Source: Streptomyces sp. MUM 2J (GTDB lineage Bacteria; Actinomycetota; Actinomycetes; Streptomycetales; Streptomycetaceae). From it: a DNA stretch of 64,000 nt. This document shows, in pieces, positions 54,160-64,000 of the stretch; within the stretch, counting starts at the first letter, position 1; every line of letters starts with the position of its first letter. The position numbers and the translations under genes are program-made. Where the stretch lies: contig NZ_JADWYM010000008.1 in assembly GCF_022414535.1 (NCBI RefSeq), forward strand, positions 122,038 to 186,037, in the 5' to 3' direction. Below the pieces are notes generated by a model, which was not told the DNA's origin, made no database searches, and saw nothing but the letters and a program-made list of their open reading frames with translations.

Positions 54160-54177
54160 CCTGATCCGTAGCGCACG

Positions 54178-54209
54178 AAGGCGGCCGCCCCGTTGGGGGT
54201 GGCCGCCTT
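54178..54209 (+). terminator. Terminator after the L,D-transpeptidase gene
   Basis: A 14-bp stem with one G-U pair (54178-54191 with 54196-54209), loop GTTG, followed by TTT. Confidence 0.75.
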
Positions 54210-54240
54210 TCCGCTGTCGGGGACGCCACACCCAGCCACC

Positions 54241-55727
<1,487 letters not shown>

Positions 55728-55752
55728 CGCCGCCCGGCAGACCCCCGCACCC

Positions 55753-55830
55753 CGGCGGGCCCCGCGGAATCCACACCAACAGCATCTCTACTGTTCCGCG
55801 GGGCCCGCCGCTGTTCCGCGGGGCCCGCCG
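55753..55830 (+). terminator. argG terminator with a duplicated right arm
   Basis: The left arm 55753-55769 pairs perfectly over 17 bp with 55794-55810, and the same right arm is repeated exactly at 55814-55830 as part of a 20-bp tandem duplication (55791-55810 and 55811-55830). Two mutually exclusive hairpins are possible. Confidence 0.7.
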
Positions 55831-55997
55831 TCGTGCGGGGCGGCACGACCTGCGGCTCCCCCGCCGGGCCGGCCCCGGACCGGCCGCCCTCCCCCGCTGC
55901 CGGGGACACCGCCCCGCGCGGGCACGGGCCGTGCCGGAGCCGCAAGGTGTCCGTGGAGGCAACGCGGGCCGGGCGGACGGGCCCTACGGCCGACGTG

Positions 55998-56798
55998 CTA
56001 CTCGCCCGGCCACCGGGGCTTCCGCTTCTCGTTGAACGCGGCCACGCCCTCCGCCCGGTCCCCCGAGAAGGCCACCGCCCGCCAGGCCGCGTCCTCGACC
56101 TCCAGACCGGCCTTCAGGTCCAGGCCGTGGCCGAGGCGCAGGGCACGCTTGGCGGCGCGCAGGCCGACCGGGGAGTTCGCGGCGATGCGGGCGGCCAGGG
56201 CGAGGGCCTCCTCGCGGTCGCGGCCGGCCTCGGTCAGCAGGTCGATCAGGCCCAGTCCATGGGCCTCCGCCGCGTCGAGGCGCCGGGCGGTGAAGATCAG
56301 TTCGGCCGCGCGGGCCGCACCGACCCGCCGCGGCAGCAGCTGCGTACCGCCTCCGCCCGGGATGACGCCGACGGACACCTCGGGCAGCCCGACCACCGCC
56401 GTACCGTCGGCCACGATCAGGTCGCAGGAGAGCGCCAGCTCGAACCCGCCGCCCAGGGCGAAACCGTGCACGGCCGCGATCGTCGGCACCGGCAGCTCCA
56501 GTACGCCCGTGTACGCGCCGCGCGCCACCGGCCGCTGGCGGACCAGGTCCGCGTCGCTGAACGAGTTCCGCTCCTTCAGGTCGGCGCCCACACAGAACGC
56601 CCGGTCATGGGTGGACGTCACGACCACCACCCGCACGTCCCGGTCGGTGCCCAGCGCCGCGCACGCGGCGCCGATCGAGCGGGCCATCTCCGTCGAGACC
56701 GCGTTCATGGCCTTGGGCCGGTCGAGGGCGAGCTCCGCCACATGCCCCTGTTCGTGCCGCCTTACCAGCACGAACTCCCCGAACCGCTCCTCGCTCAT
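55998..56798 (-). CDS. Enoyl-CoA hydratase/isomerase family protein
   Basis: A 266-residue crotonase-fold protein: DRAFCVGADLKER for the first oxyanion-hole strand, AVHGFALGGGFELALSCDLIV for the second, and LPEVSVGVIPGGGGTQ with the hydratase Glu. The C-terminal helix ends in RKPRWPGE, as in true enoyl-CoA hydratases. It likely acts in fatty acid or branched-chain acid breakdown. ATG 56798 has GGAGGGTG upstream. Confidence 0.9.
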   Translation of the reverse strand: MSEERFGEFVLVRRHEQGHVAELALDRPKAMNAVSTEMARSIGAACAALGTDRDVRVVVVTSTHDRAFCVGADLKERNSFSDADLVRQRPVARGAYTGVLELPVPTIAAVHGFALGGGFELALSCDLIVADGTAVVGLPEVSVGVIPGGGGTQLLPRRVGAARAAELIFTARRLDAAEAHGLGLIDLLTEAGRDREEALALAARIAANSPVGLRAAKRALRLGHGLDLKAGLEVEDAAWRAVAFSGDRAEGVAAFNEKRKPRWPGE

Positions 56799-57020
56799 GA
56801 CACCCTCCCGGTTAACGCGGGTTAACAATCGACGTTCGCCCCGATCATCGCAGCCGGCACCTGCGGACGGAAGGGGTGACCGATCCGCATGCCCGGTCCA
56901 CAGTCCCCCGCCCACCCGTTCGAGTGACATCCGAGCCTTCTCCCGGCCGCACCCCGCCGGAGCGCATAGCGTGCGCGCCACGGCGCACGGGGGGCGCGAG
57001 CGCACAGGGGAGGGCTGACC

Positions 57021-57788
57021 ATGACCGGCACGGGACAGAGCACGAACGACCCCGCGGAGGACCGCACGGACGACCGCGGAGACGACCGCCCGGAGGACCA
57101 CACGGACGACCAGGCGGAAGACCACGCAGACGACCCCGCGGAGGACCGCACGGACGACCGCCCAGACGACCACGCGGACCACCGCACCGACGGCCACGCT
57201 GGGGGCGGCGTCCACCAGGCCGCCGCCCCCCGATACCGCCGCCGCGGGCGGCACCGCCGGCCGCGTCGGCGCCGGGTGCTCCTCGCCGCGGGGGGCCTCG
57301 TCCTCGCCGCGGGCGTGCTGAGCCTCGTACGGCTCGCGCCGGAGTCCGGCGTCCCGGGCCTCGACACCGCGGAGGCCCAGCCCCGGCAGCACCCGGCCGA
57401 GGACTCCGGCACCGCACGCTCCGCCAACGCCGCCGCGGACGACACCGCGTCCCCCGGTCCCGGTCCCTCCGCGACCCGGGCCATGGGCGAGGCGGAGGTC
57501 CTGGCGGCCCCGGCCGCCGACGGATCCCCCGCGACCGCCGGGGCCCGGGGCGCCGTCCGGGCCCGGCCCAGCGCCGCCGCCCGCCCTGCGCCGGCCCCGG
57601 CGGCCACGGACACGGCGCCGCCGCCCGCCGCGCCCTCGGCACCGGCGCCCGCCCCGGAGCCCTCGCAGACCACCGCCTCCCCCACGGCCTCGCAGCAGCC
57701 GGCACCGCAGCCGTCCCCGGAGCCCCAGGCCTCCGAGGAACCCTCCCTGTGCCTGCCGGTCCTCGGGCTCTGCGTGGACATCCTCTGA
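57021..57788 (+). CDS. Single-pass membrane protein with acidic repeats and Cys-bearing C-terminus
   Basis: A 255-residue protein. Residues about 10-60 are imperfect Asp/Glu/His/Arg repeats (units like AEDRTDD and PEDHTDD), then an Arg-rich patch, a membrane helix (VLLAAGGLVLAAGVLSLVRL, about 86-105), a Pro/Ala/Ser-rich extracytoplasmic stretch and a short hydrophobic end SLCLPVLGLCVDIL with two cysteines. Only the helix and that ending look conserved. GGGGAGGG precedes the ATG. It lies between the enoyl-CoA hydratase and adenylate cyclase genes. Function unknown. Confidence 0.75.
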   Translation: MTGTGQSTNDPAEDRTDDRGDDRPEDHTDDQAEDHADDPAEDRTDDRPDDHADHRTDGHAGGGVHQAAAPRYRRRGRHRRPRRRRVLLAAGGLVLAAGVLSLVRLAPESGVPGLDTAEAQPRQHPAEDSGTARSANAAADDTASPGPGPSATRAMGEAEVLAAPAADGSPATAGARGAVRARPSAAARPAPAPAATDTAPPPAAPSAPAPAPEPSQTTASPTASQQPAPQPSPEPQASEEPSLCLPVLGLCVDIL

Positions 57789-57863
57789 CGCGCCCGCCCG
57801 TCCGCACCGCCCCGCGGCGAACGCACCGCAGGGCAGGTGTACCGGCCTGCCGGTGTACCGGCG

Positions 57864-58964
57864 CTACTCCGCCGGGTCCTCGCGCCGGCTCAGCAGCCAC
57901 GGCTCCACCACGCCCAGTCCGCGCACCGGCCGCTGCCACATCGGGCGGAGGGCGAAGCGGTAGGTGGGCGGCTCTTCGCCCTCCTTCTCAGCCGCCGCGG
58001 CGGCCTCGGCGGCCTCCGCCTCCGAGGCGGGGGCGTCACCGGTGCGGACCAGTTCCTCGGCGAAGGCGCTGTCGACCAGGACGGCGTCCCGGGGAGCTAT
58101 CGAGGTCAGCCGGGAGGCCAGGTTCACGGTGGTGCCGAACACATCGCCCATGCGGGTCGTCACCGTGCCGAACGCCATGCCGACGCGCAGCTCCGGCATC
58201 GTCTCGTCGTGGCCCATGGTCTCGATGAGCCGCAGGGCGATCTCCGCGGCCGTGCCCGCGTCGTCGGCGGCGTAGAGCACCTCGTCGCCGAGGGTCTTGA
58301 TGAGCCGTCCGCCGCGGGCGGCGACGAGGTCGGCGGCGGTCGTCTCGAAGGCCTCGACGAGTTCGCCGAGTTCCTCCTCCTCCATCCGGCGGGTCAGCCG
58401 GGTGAAGCCGACGAGGTCGGCGAAGGCGACGGCCAGGCGGCGGTCGACCATCTCCTCGTCGTCGGCGGCCTGCACCACCCGGCCGGCCGAGGCGGCGAGC
58501 TGGCGGCGCCAGACGTACACGAGGAACTCCTGCAGCTCGGGCAGGAGCAGCTCGACGATCGGATACGTCACCTCGGTGCGGGTCATGCCCGGCTCCGGCG
58601 GCTCGGTCAGCCCCTCCAGGAAGGAGTCGATCTGCCATTCCGCCAGACGGGCGGTGGTCTGCCCGGTGGACCGGGCCACCTGCACCGCCATCGCCTCGCT
58701 GAGCAGGCCCGCCTCGACCAGACCGGCCAGCCGCCGCAGGGCGAGGACGTCGGCCTCGGTCAGCGCCTTCGCCTGGCCGATGTCCGCGAAGCCCATCGCC
58801 CGCCAGAAACGGGAAGCCAGTTCCATGGACACGCCCGCGCTGCGGGCCGCCTGAAAGGGCGTGTAGCGCCGCTCGGCGCCGAGGATGAGCTGCTCCAGGC
58901 GCAGGGCGAGCGGGTCCTCGCCGGGATCCGTGGCGTGGGGTTCCCCCCTGTCGTCGACGGTCAC
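57864..58964 (-). CDS. cya: Class III adenylate cyclase
   Basis: A 366-residue cytoplasmic cyclase starting at GTG 58964. The C-terminal catalytic domain (about 185-330) shows VAFADLVGFTRLTRR with the first metal Asp, GRLIKTLGDEVLYAADD with the second metal Asp and substrate Lys, and GDVFGTTVNLASRLTS with the transition-state Asn/Arg. The N-terminal 180 residues form the helical regulatory region with a MerR-like start. In streptomycetes the single cya gene makes cAMP needed for germination and antibiotic production. An Ala/Glu-rich insert lies near 325-345. Confidence 0.9.
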   Translation of the reverse strand: MTVDDRGEPHATDPGEDPLALRLEQLILGAERRYTPFQAARSAGVSMELASRFWRAMGFADIGQAKALTEADVLALRRLAGLVEAGLLSEAMAVQVARSTGQTTARLAEWQIDSFLEGLTEPPEPGMTRTEVTYPIVELLLPELQEFLVYVWRRQLAASAGRVVQAADDEEMVDRRLAVAFADLVGFTRLTRRMEEEELGELVEAFETTAADLVAARGGRLIKTLGDEVLYAADDAGTAAEIALRLIETMGHDETMPELRVGMAFGTVTTRMGDVFGTTVNLASRLTSIAPRDAVLVDSAFAEELVRTGDAPASEAEAAEAAAAAEKEGEEPPTYRFALRPMWQRPVRGLGVVEPWLLSRREDPAE

Positions 58965-59140
58965 GCCTGCTGCCCTTCCGATCTATCGCGGTCAGGTATC
59001 GACCGGCCTCAACTGTACGGCAGGTGTGCGCCAGCTCACTCTGTCAGGTCGTGCCGCGCCGCGCGGGTCCGCCGTCGTCCGCGGAGTGCGGGGACGCGGG
59101 ACCGCCCGGGCGGGTGACGTCCGCCGGGCGGGCCGGGGGC

Positions 59141-60001
59141 TCAGGCCGGCCGCACGTGCACGATGTCTCCCGCGCCGACCGGCTCCTGCACGCCCGGGCC
59201 GGTGGCGATGACGAGCCTGCCGTCGCCGTCCACCGCGACCGCCTCTCCCACGACCGACCGGTCGCCGGGCAGCTCGGCACGCACCTCACGACCCAGGGTG
59301 GCGCAGCCCGCGGCATACGTCTCCTGCAGACCGGACGCCGCCGGGTCACCGCCGGCCGCGCGCCAGCGGCCGTACCAGTCCTCCAGGGACCGCAGCACGG
59401 CCCGCAGGAGCGGGTCCCGGTCGGTGCTCACCGCTCCGGCGAGGGCGAGGGAGCCGGCCGCGGGCACGGGAAGCTCGTCCTGCCTGAGGGTGACGTTGAC
59501 GCCGACGCCGATGACGACCCCGTCGTCCCCCGCCCGCTCGGCCAGGATGCCGCCGGCCTTGCGCTCCTCACCCCCCACGGTGACCAGCAGGTCGTTCGGC
59601 CACTTCAGAGCCGTGTCCACGCCCGCGGCGCGGGACAGGCCGGTCGCCACGGCGACCCCGGTCAGCAGCGGCAGCCAGCCCCACCGCTGCACCGGGACCT
59701 CCACGGGCCGCAGCAGGACGGAGAAGAACAGGCCCGAGCGGGGCGGTGCCGTCCACCTGCGGTCCAGGCGGCCCCGCCCGGCGGACTGCTCCTCGGCGAC
59801 CAGGACCGCGCCCTGGCCCGCCTCGCCCCGCGCGGCGCGGGCCACCAGGTCGGAGTTGGTCGAGCCGGTGCGCTGCACCACGTCCACCTCCGACCACAGG
59901 CCCCCCTCCCGTACCAGGGCGTGGCGCAGTGCGCCGGCGTTGAGGGGCGGCCGGTCCAGGTCCGACCAGCGGCTGTCTCCTGATGCATCTTGCGGCGTCA
60001 T
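59141..60001 (-). CDS. birA: Biotin-[acetyl-CoA-carboxylase] ligase
   Basis: A 286-residue biotin protein ligase without a DNA-binding domain. RTGSTNSDLVARAARGE, EEQSAGRGRLDRRW (the biotinyl-AMP loop), LKWPNDLLV and GGILAERAGDDGVVIGVGVNV are visible. It biotinylates acyl-CoA carboxylase alpha subunits, one of which starts at the right edge of this window. It is divergent from pccB (110 bp), a conserved actinomycete arrangement. Confidence 0.93.
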   Translation of the reverse strand: MTPQDASGDSRWSDLDRPPLNAGALRHALVREGGLWSEVDVVQRTGSTNSDLVARAARGEAGQGAVLVAEEQSAGRGRLDRRWTAPPRSGLFFSVLLRPVEVPVQRWGWLPLLTGVAVATGLSRAAGVDTALKWPNDLLVTVGGEERKAGGILAERAGDDGVVIGVGVNVTLRQDELPVPAAGSLALAGAVSTDRDPLLRAVLRSLEDWYGRWRAAGGDPAASGLQETYAAGCATLGREVRAELPGDRSVVGEAVAVDGDGRLVIATGPGVQEPVGAGDIVHVRPA

Positions 60002-60111
60002 GCAAGCCACCCTAGGTGTGGTAAACGCCGCACTGCCGACACAGGGAGGCAGCACTACGCTACGGATGAGTAACCGTCCCCCCTTTTGAGCAGGCAGGGA
60101 GCCGCATCCCG

Positions 60112-61707
60112 ATGTCCGAGCCGGAAGAGATCGACCTTCACACCACCGCGGGCAAGCTCGCGGATCTCCAGCGCCGCATCGAGGAGGCGACGCACGCCGG
60201 CTCCGCCCGCGCCGTGGAAAAGCAGCACGCCAAGGGCAAGCTGACGGCGCGTGAGCGCGTCGAACTGCTGCTGGACGAGGATTCCTTCGTCGAGCTGGAC
60301 GAGTTCGCCCGGCACCGCTCCACCAACTTCGGCCTGGAGAGCAACCGGCCCTACGGCGACGGCGTCGTCACCGGGTACGGCACCGTCGACGGGCGCCCGG
60401 TCGCGGTGTTCTCCCAGGACTTCACCGTCTTCGGCGGCGCGCTGGGCGAGGTCTACGGCCAGAAGATCGTCAAGGTCATGGACTTCGCGCTGAAGACCGG
60501 CTGCCCCGTCATCGGCATCAACGACTCCGGCGGAGCCCGCATCCAGGAGGGTGTTGCCTCCCTGGGCGCCTACGGCGAGATCTTCCGCCGCAACACGCAC
60601 GCCTCGGGCGTGATCCCGCAGATCAGCCTGGTGGTGGGCCCCTGCGCCGGCGGTGCGGTCTACTCCCCGGCGATCACCGACTTCACCGTCATGGTCGACC
60701 AGACCTCACACATGTTCATCACCGGCCCCGACGTCATCAAGACGGTGACCGGCGAGGACGTCGGCTTCGAGGAACTCGGCGGCGCCCGCACCCACAACAC
60801 CGCCTCCGGCGTCGCCCACCACATGGCCGGCGACGAGAAGGACGCCATCGAGTACGTCAAGCAGCTGCTGAGCTACCTGCCGTCCAACAACCTCTCCGAG
60901 CCCCCGGCCTTCCCCGACGAGGCGGACCTCGCCGTCAACGACGAGGACCGCGAGCTGGACACCCTCGTCCCGGACAGCGCGAACCAGCCGTACGACATGC
61001 ACACGGTGATCGAGCACGTCCTGGACGACGCCGACTTCTTCGAGACCCAGCCGCTGTTCGCCCCGAACATCCTCACCGGCTTCGGCCGGGTCGAGGGCCA
61101 CCCCGTCGGCATCGTCGCCAACCAGCCGATGCAGTTCGCCGGCTGCCTGGACATCGACGCGTCAGAGAAGGCCGCCCGGTTCGTGCGGACCTGCGACGCC
61201 TTCAACGTCCCGGTGCTGACCTTCGTGGACGTGCCCGGCTTCCTGCCGGGCGTCGACCAGGAGCACACCGGCATCATCCGCCGCGGCGCCAAGCTGATCT
61301 ACGCGTACGCCGAGGCGACGGTCCCGCTGATCACCGTCATCACCCGCAAGGCCTTCGGCGGCGCCTACGACGTCATGGGCTCCAAGCACCTCGGCGCCGA
61401 CCTCAACCTCGCCTGGCCCACCGCCCAGATCGCCGTCATGGGCGCCCAGGGCGCGGTCAACATCCTGCACCGCCGCACCCTCGCCGAGGCCGAGGCGAGC
61501 GGCGAGGACCTGGAAGCGGTCCGGGCCCGGCTCATCCGGGAGTACGAGGACACCCTCCTCAACCCCTACGTCGCGGCCGAGCGCGGGTACATCGACGCGG
61601 TGGTCATGCCGTCCGACACCCGCGCCCACATCGTCCGCGGCCTGCGTCAACTGCGCACGAAGCGGGAATCCCTCCCTCCGAAGAAGCACGGCAACATCCC
61701 CCTCTGA
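60112..61707 (+). CDS. pccB: Propionyl-CoA carboxylase beta subunit
   Basis: A 531-residue carboxyltransferase. Oxyanion-hole glycines lie in [10 protein letters not shown] and in [13 protein letters not shown]; the Asp of the latter is the residue that in S. coelicolor PccB favours propionyl-CoA over acetyl-CoA. It transfers CO2 from carboxybiotin to give methylmalonyl-CoA, a polyketide and lipid precursor. AGGGAG precedes ATG 60112, and a TACGCT -10-like box lies at 60057-60062. The epsilon subunit follows 39 nt downstream. Confidence 0.94.
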   Translation: MSEPEEIDLHTTAGKLADLQRRIEEATHAGSARAVEKQHAKGKLTARERVELLLDEDSFVELDEFARHRSTNFGLESNRPYGDGVVTGYGTVDGRPVAVFSQDFTVFGGALGEVYGQKIVKVMDFALKTGCPVIGINDSGGARIQEGVASLGAYGEIFRRNTHASGVIPQISLVVGPCAGGAVYSPAITDFTVMVDQTSHMFITGPDVIKTVTGEDVGFEELGGARTHNTASGVAHHMAGDEKDAIEYVKQLLSYLPSNNLSEPPAFPDEADLAVNDEDRELDTLVPDSANQPYDMHTVIEHVLDDADFFETQPLFAPNILTGFGRVEGHPVGIVANQPMQFAGCLDIDASEKAARFVRTCDAFNVPVLTFVDVPGFLPGVDQEHTGIIRRGAKLIYAYAEATVPLITVITRKAFGGAYDVMGSKHLGADLNLAWPTAQIAVMGAQGAVNILHRRTLAEAEASGEDLEAVRARLIREYEDTLLNPYVAAERGYIDAVVMPSDTRAHIVRGLRQLRTKRESLPPKKHGNIPL

Positions 61708-61746
61708 CCCCATTTCCAGGACCCGGCCGATCGCTAGGAAGCCGTC

Positions 61747-61959
61747 ATGAACATCAAGGTCGTACGGGGAAACCCGACGCCGGAGGAGCTCGCCGCCGCC
61801 CTGGCGGTGGTCCGGGCGCGCGCCGCGGTGGCCGCTGCTGCGCCGCCCGGCGCGCCCGGACCACGGGACTCCTGGTCGGACCCGTCCCGCATCGCCGGCC
61901 GCCGCCTGCCCCAGCCGGGGCCGGCGACCTGGGCCCGCACCTACTGGCCGGGCCGGTAG
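61747..61959 (+). CDS. pccE: Acyl-CoA carboxylase epsilon subunit
   Basis: A 70-residue protein typical of the actinomycete epsilon subunit: IKVVRGNPTPEELAAALAVV at the N-terminus, an Ala/Pro-rich middle and W-containing end (WSDPSRIAGRRLP, WARTYWPGR). It stabilises the alpha-beta holoenzyme. AGGAAG lies just before the ATG, and it directly follows pccB. Confidence 0.88.
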   Translation: MNIKVVRGNPTPEELAAALAVVRARAAVAAAAPPGAPGPRDSWSDPSRIAGRRLPQPGPATWARTYWPGR

Positions 61960-62041
61960 GACCGCGGTACGGCCCGGGCCGGGCGCCGATTGAGTACGCG
62001 TACTCAGGCGCCCGTGCCGCCGTCCGGCGCACGCTGGACGC

Positions 62042-62170
62042 ATGCTGTGGTCCGACCCCGAGAACGAGCCGCCCGAGGAACTGCGCGACATGCAGCGGAT
62101 GTTGCGGCGGCTGGGTCTTCTCATGGCCGTGTCCATGGTGCTCGCGATGATCGTGCTCGGAGTGCGGTGA
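62042..62170 (+). CDS. 42-residue single-helix membrane protein
   Basis: ATG 62042 opens a 42-codon frame that begins [17 protein letters not shown], continues with a basic stretch (RMLRRLG) and ends in a membrane helix rich in Met, Leu and Val ([17 protein letters not shown]). Codon use is strongly G/C at third positions and the orientation and spacing between pccE and maf fit an operon member. A similar short gene is, as I recall, present at this position in other streptomycetes. Function unknown. Confidence 0.65.
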   Translation: MLWSDPENEPPEELRDMQRMLRRLGLLMAVSMVLAMIVLGVR

Positions 62171-62243
62171 GCGCGCGCCCGCCGGGCCGCCGCGCCGGGT
62201 GCGCCCGGCTCCTCGCGGGAGTGAGTCCGGCCGGGGCCCCGGC

Positions 62244-62249
62244 TACGCT
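62244..62249 (+). promoter_or_regulatory. -10 box of a leaderless maf promoter
   Basis: TACGCT lies 6 nt before the maf ATG, with a GTGAGT 17 nt further upstream (62221-62226) and no ribosome site. Confidence 0.45.
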
Positions 62250-62255
62250 GACCGC

Positions 62256-62879
62256 ATGACAGATCAGCCGCGCCGTCGACTCGTGCTCGCCTCCCAGTCC
62301 CCCGCCCGGCTCGGACTCCTCCGTCAGGCCGGCTTCGCCCCCGAGGTGGTCGTCAGCGGGGTGGACGAGGACGCCGTCACCGCCCCCAACCCGGCCGAGC
62401 TGGCCCTCGCCCTCGCCGAGGCGAAGGCGTCCGTCGTGGCCGCGAAGCCCGAGGTCAAGGGCGCCATCGTGATCGGCTGCGACTCGGTGCTCGACCTGGA
62501 CGGCGAGCCCCTGGGCAAGCCTGCCGACGCCGAGGAGGCGACCGCCCGCTGGAAGGCGATGCGCGGCCGGGCCGGCACCCTCCAGACCGGCCACTGCGTG
62601 TACGACACCCTCAGCGGACGGTACGCCTCCGGCATCGCCTCCACCGTCGTCCGCTTCGGCGAGCCCTCCGACGAGGAGATCGCCGCGTACGTCGCCACGG
62701 GCGAGCCCCTCTACGTCGCCGGCGCCTTCACCCTGGACGGCCGCTCGGCCCCGTTCATCGACGGCATCGACGGCGACCACGGCAACGTGATCGGCCTGAG
62801 CCTGCCCCTGGTCCGCCGGCTGCTGGCCGAACTGAGCGTGGGCATCACGGAGTTGTGGACACCGGCGGACGAAGCCTGA
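62256..62879 (+). CDS. maf: Maf-family nucleoside triphosphate pyrophosphatase
   Basis: A 207-residue Maf/HAM1-like protein: [16 protein letters not shown] at the N-terminus, the acidic [10 protein letters not shown] segment that binds metal and substrate, and [26 protein letters not shown] near the end. Maf proteins hydrolyse dTTP, UTP or modified nucleotides and affect septation. ATG 62256 is chosen because it follows a -10 box directly; the frame opens earlier without conservation. Confidence 0.92.
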   Translation: MTDQPRRRLVLASQSPARLGLLRQAGFAPEVVVSGVDEDAVTAPNPAELALALAEAKASVVAAKPEVKGAIVIGCDSVLDLDGEPLGKPADAEEATARWKAMRGRAGTLQTGHCVYDTLSGRYASGIASTVVRFGEPSDEEIAAYVATGEPLYVAGAFTLDGRSAPFIDGIDGDHGNVIGLSLPLVRRLLAELSVGITELWTPADEA

Positions 62880-62942
62880 CGGAAGGCGGCGCGGAGGGCA
62901 CCGGCGGCGCACGCGCACCGGTCGGCCGGCCTCGTCACCGGA

Positions 62943-63617
62943 TCAGCGATCGCCCACCGGCCCGACCGCCACGGGGTCGCCGCCCGGCTCGGCCTCCGCG
63001 CCCGGCTCCGCGGCCTCGCCGCCCTCCGGGCGGGCCGCACCGTCGCCGTCCCGCGGGAGACCGCCCCCGCCCTCCTGAGGGGCTCGGCCACCGTCCTCTG
63101 CCTCCGCTCCGCCCGCGGGTGCCCCGGAGGTCGCGGGCGGCGCGGCGGTGGCGCCGGGGCCCTGCTGGGCGTCGTACGTCATCAGCAGCAGGACGATGAG
63201 GGCCAGGACGGCCACCATGAACAGGAACTCGGTCCAGCCCAGCAGCCCCCAGGCGAAGGCGCCCAGGAGGCCGTGCACCACCGCCGCGCTGATCAGGAGG
63301 ACGCGGCCGAGGCCCGCGGGGGCGCGGTCGCGGACGGCGACGAGCAGGGCCACCAGGCCGCACAGGGCGAAATAGAGGCCGAAGACCACGCCCCCGACCT
63401 TGGAGGACGTGGCCATCACGTCCGGGTCGAGCCCGGCGAGGGACATGTGCTGCCGGTCGGCCAGGACCCCGAGGAACCAGTTGACGGCGGCGATGCCGAG
63501 CGCCTCGGCGAAGAGCAGTAACGCCACGGCCCACGCCACCGGTCTGCGCACCACGCTCTCCACCCGCTTTCGGCCGCGACCCCGTCCGGGCCGTTGTCCC
63601 GAGTACGTTCGAGACAT
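62943..63617 (-). CDS. Four-helix membrane protein with a long Gly/Glu-rich tail
   Basis: A 224-residue protein with a basic N-terminus (RPGRGRGRKRVESVVRR), four membrane helices between about 25 and 150 and a low-complexity cytoplasmic tail rich in Gly, Ala, Glu and Pro. It resembles the conserved streptomycete membrane protein beside accA; no catalytic motif is seen. It is divergent from the accA-type gene. Confidence 0.72.
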   Translation of the reverse strand: MSRTYSGQRPGRGRGRKRVESVVRRPVAWAVALLLFAEALGIAAVNWFLGVLADRQHMSLAGLDPDVMATSSKVGGVVFGLYFALCGLVALLVAVRDRAPAGLGRVLLISAAVVHGLLGAFAWGLLGWTEFLFMVAVLALIVLLLMTYDAQQGPGATAAPPATSGAPAGGAEAEDGGRAPQEGGGGLPRDGDGAARPEGGEAAEPGAEAEPGGDPVAVGPVGDR

Positions 63618-63925
63618 CGCGAACGCTACTAACGGGTAAACCGGGGGACAAGGGCTGCGTCACGAGCAAAGAATCATTGGGCCATTCGTAGGGACTCCAC
63701 AAAGAAACTGAGTGGCCCGCAGCACGCTCTCACAGAGACCTTGACCACACGAGAGGGCTAGGGTTTCCCGAAGGAGTCCTGCGTACCGAGGTGCGACAAG
63801 GGCTTTCGCGGGTCGAGCGCGCCTCGCATCACGCTCCGTGTGGGCAAGCTCACCATTGGGGACGGGTCGAAGTGCCGTGTCGGCAGTCCCTAAACTCGGC
63901 TTGTTTCAAGGAGGGAGCCTCAATC
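63618..63925. other. Gene-free divergent promoter region before accA
   Basis: These 308 bp contain no supported gene. TTGACC (63741) and TAGGGT (63759) look promoter-like but are only 12 nt apart, so I do not call them a pair. Confidence 0.35.
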
Positions 63926-64000
63926 GTGCGCAAGGTGCTCATCGCCAACCGTGGCGAAATCGCTGTCCGCGTGGCCCGGGCCTGCCGGGACTCCGGGATC
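63926..64000 (+). CDS. accA: Acyl-CoA carboxylase alpha subunit (biotin carboxylase), N-terminus only
   Basis: GTG 63926 with AAGGAGGG 9-12 nt upstream opens a frame that runs off the window. The 25 visible residues contain the biotin carboxylase start RKVLIANRGEIAVRVARACR. With pccB, pccE and birA nearby it should encode the biotinylated alpha subunit of acetyl-/propionyl-CoA carboxylase. Confidence 0.9.
   Translation, partial: MRKVLIANRGEIAVRVARACRDSGI

Noticed and set aside
63741..63764. TTGACC and TAGGGT as a promoter pair for accA
   Set aside because: The spacing is only 12 nt, too short for a sigma-70-type promoter.

Overview
The window is high-GC actinomycete DNA, almost certainly a Streptomyces chromosome. 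The evidence is strong third-position G/C, a mycothiol S-conjugate amidase (Mca), DUF4307, an acyl-CoA carboxylase beta/epsilon pair, a LAXTG sortase substrate, SD-poor 'TANNNT then start codon' promoters, and an order of housekeeping genes (mca, greA, ilvA, metB, hutH, cya, birA, pccB, maf, accA) that I recall from streptomycete core chromosomes, in reverse order of the S. coelicolor SCO49xx numbering. That synteny is from memory, not computed.

Region 1 (1 to about 30.2 kb) is most of a nonribosomal lipopeptide gene cluster that runs off the left edge. It holds a partial type II thioesterase, a P450, a lysine-to-2-aminoadipate cassette (Pcd and Lat), an atypical LuxR regulator translationally coupled to a YcaQ/AlkX-type DNA glycosylase, an IS607-like relic, and an arginine-tailoring trio (aminotransferase, clavaminate-synthase-type Fe/2OG hydroxylase, MppP-type PLP arginine oxidase). 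Next come a leftward operon of MFS exporter, stand-alone LanB-type (PEARL-like) protein and M28 membrane peptidase, then a fatty acyl-AMP ligase-ACP fusion, a 3,023-residue NRPS (C-A-PCP-C-A-PCP-C-A*-PCP) and a convergent membrane desaturase. The simplest reading is that FAAL-ACP starts a lipopeptide chain, hydroxylated arginine and aminoadipate are supplied as special building blocks, and the chain continues or is released on proteins outside the window, because the NRPS has no thioesterase. The third A domain has lost its core motifs, so its intact PCP must be charged in trans or left empty. The LanB/peptidase/exporter operon suggests an extra aminoacyl-tRNA-dependent step or a second scaffold-borne product.

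Region 2 (30.5 to 36 kb) is the transition into core chromosome: a pterin-dehydratase/VOC fusion, a free-standing B3/B4 editing-domain protein, mca with a small membrane protein, a DUF4307 protein and greA. Region 3 (35.4 to 48.3 kb) carries a Drr-type ABC exporter, threonine dehydratase, a MarR regulator, a sigma-like protein, metB, a VOC protein, a zinc alcohol dehydrogenase with a divergent XRE regulator, and a MacB/FtsX-type ABC pair behind a promoter with 11-bp phased repeats. Region 4 (48.7 to 64 kb) has a GAF-GGDEF diguanylate cyclase, hutH, a decayed gene, a LADTG cell-wall protein, a lipoprotein L,D-transpeptidase, ArgR-controlled argG, enoyl-CoA hydratase, an acidic membrane protein, adenylate cyclase, birA, pccB with its epsilon subunit, a 42-residue membrane protein, maf, a membrane protein and the start of the biotin-carboxylase subunit gene.

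No rRNA, tRNA or CRISPR array was seen. Strong GC-rich hairpins mark many operon ends.
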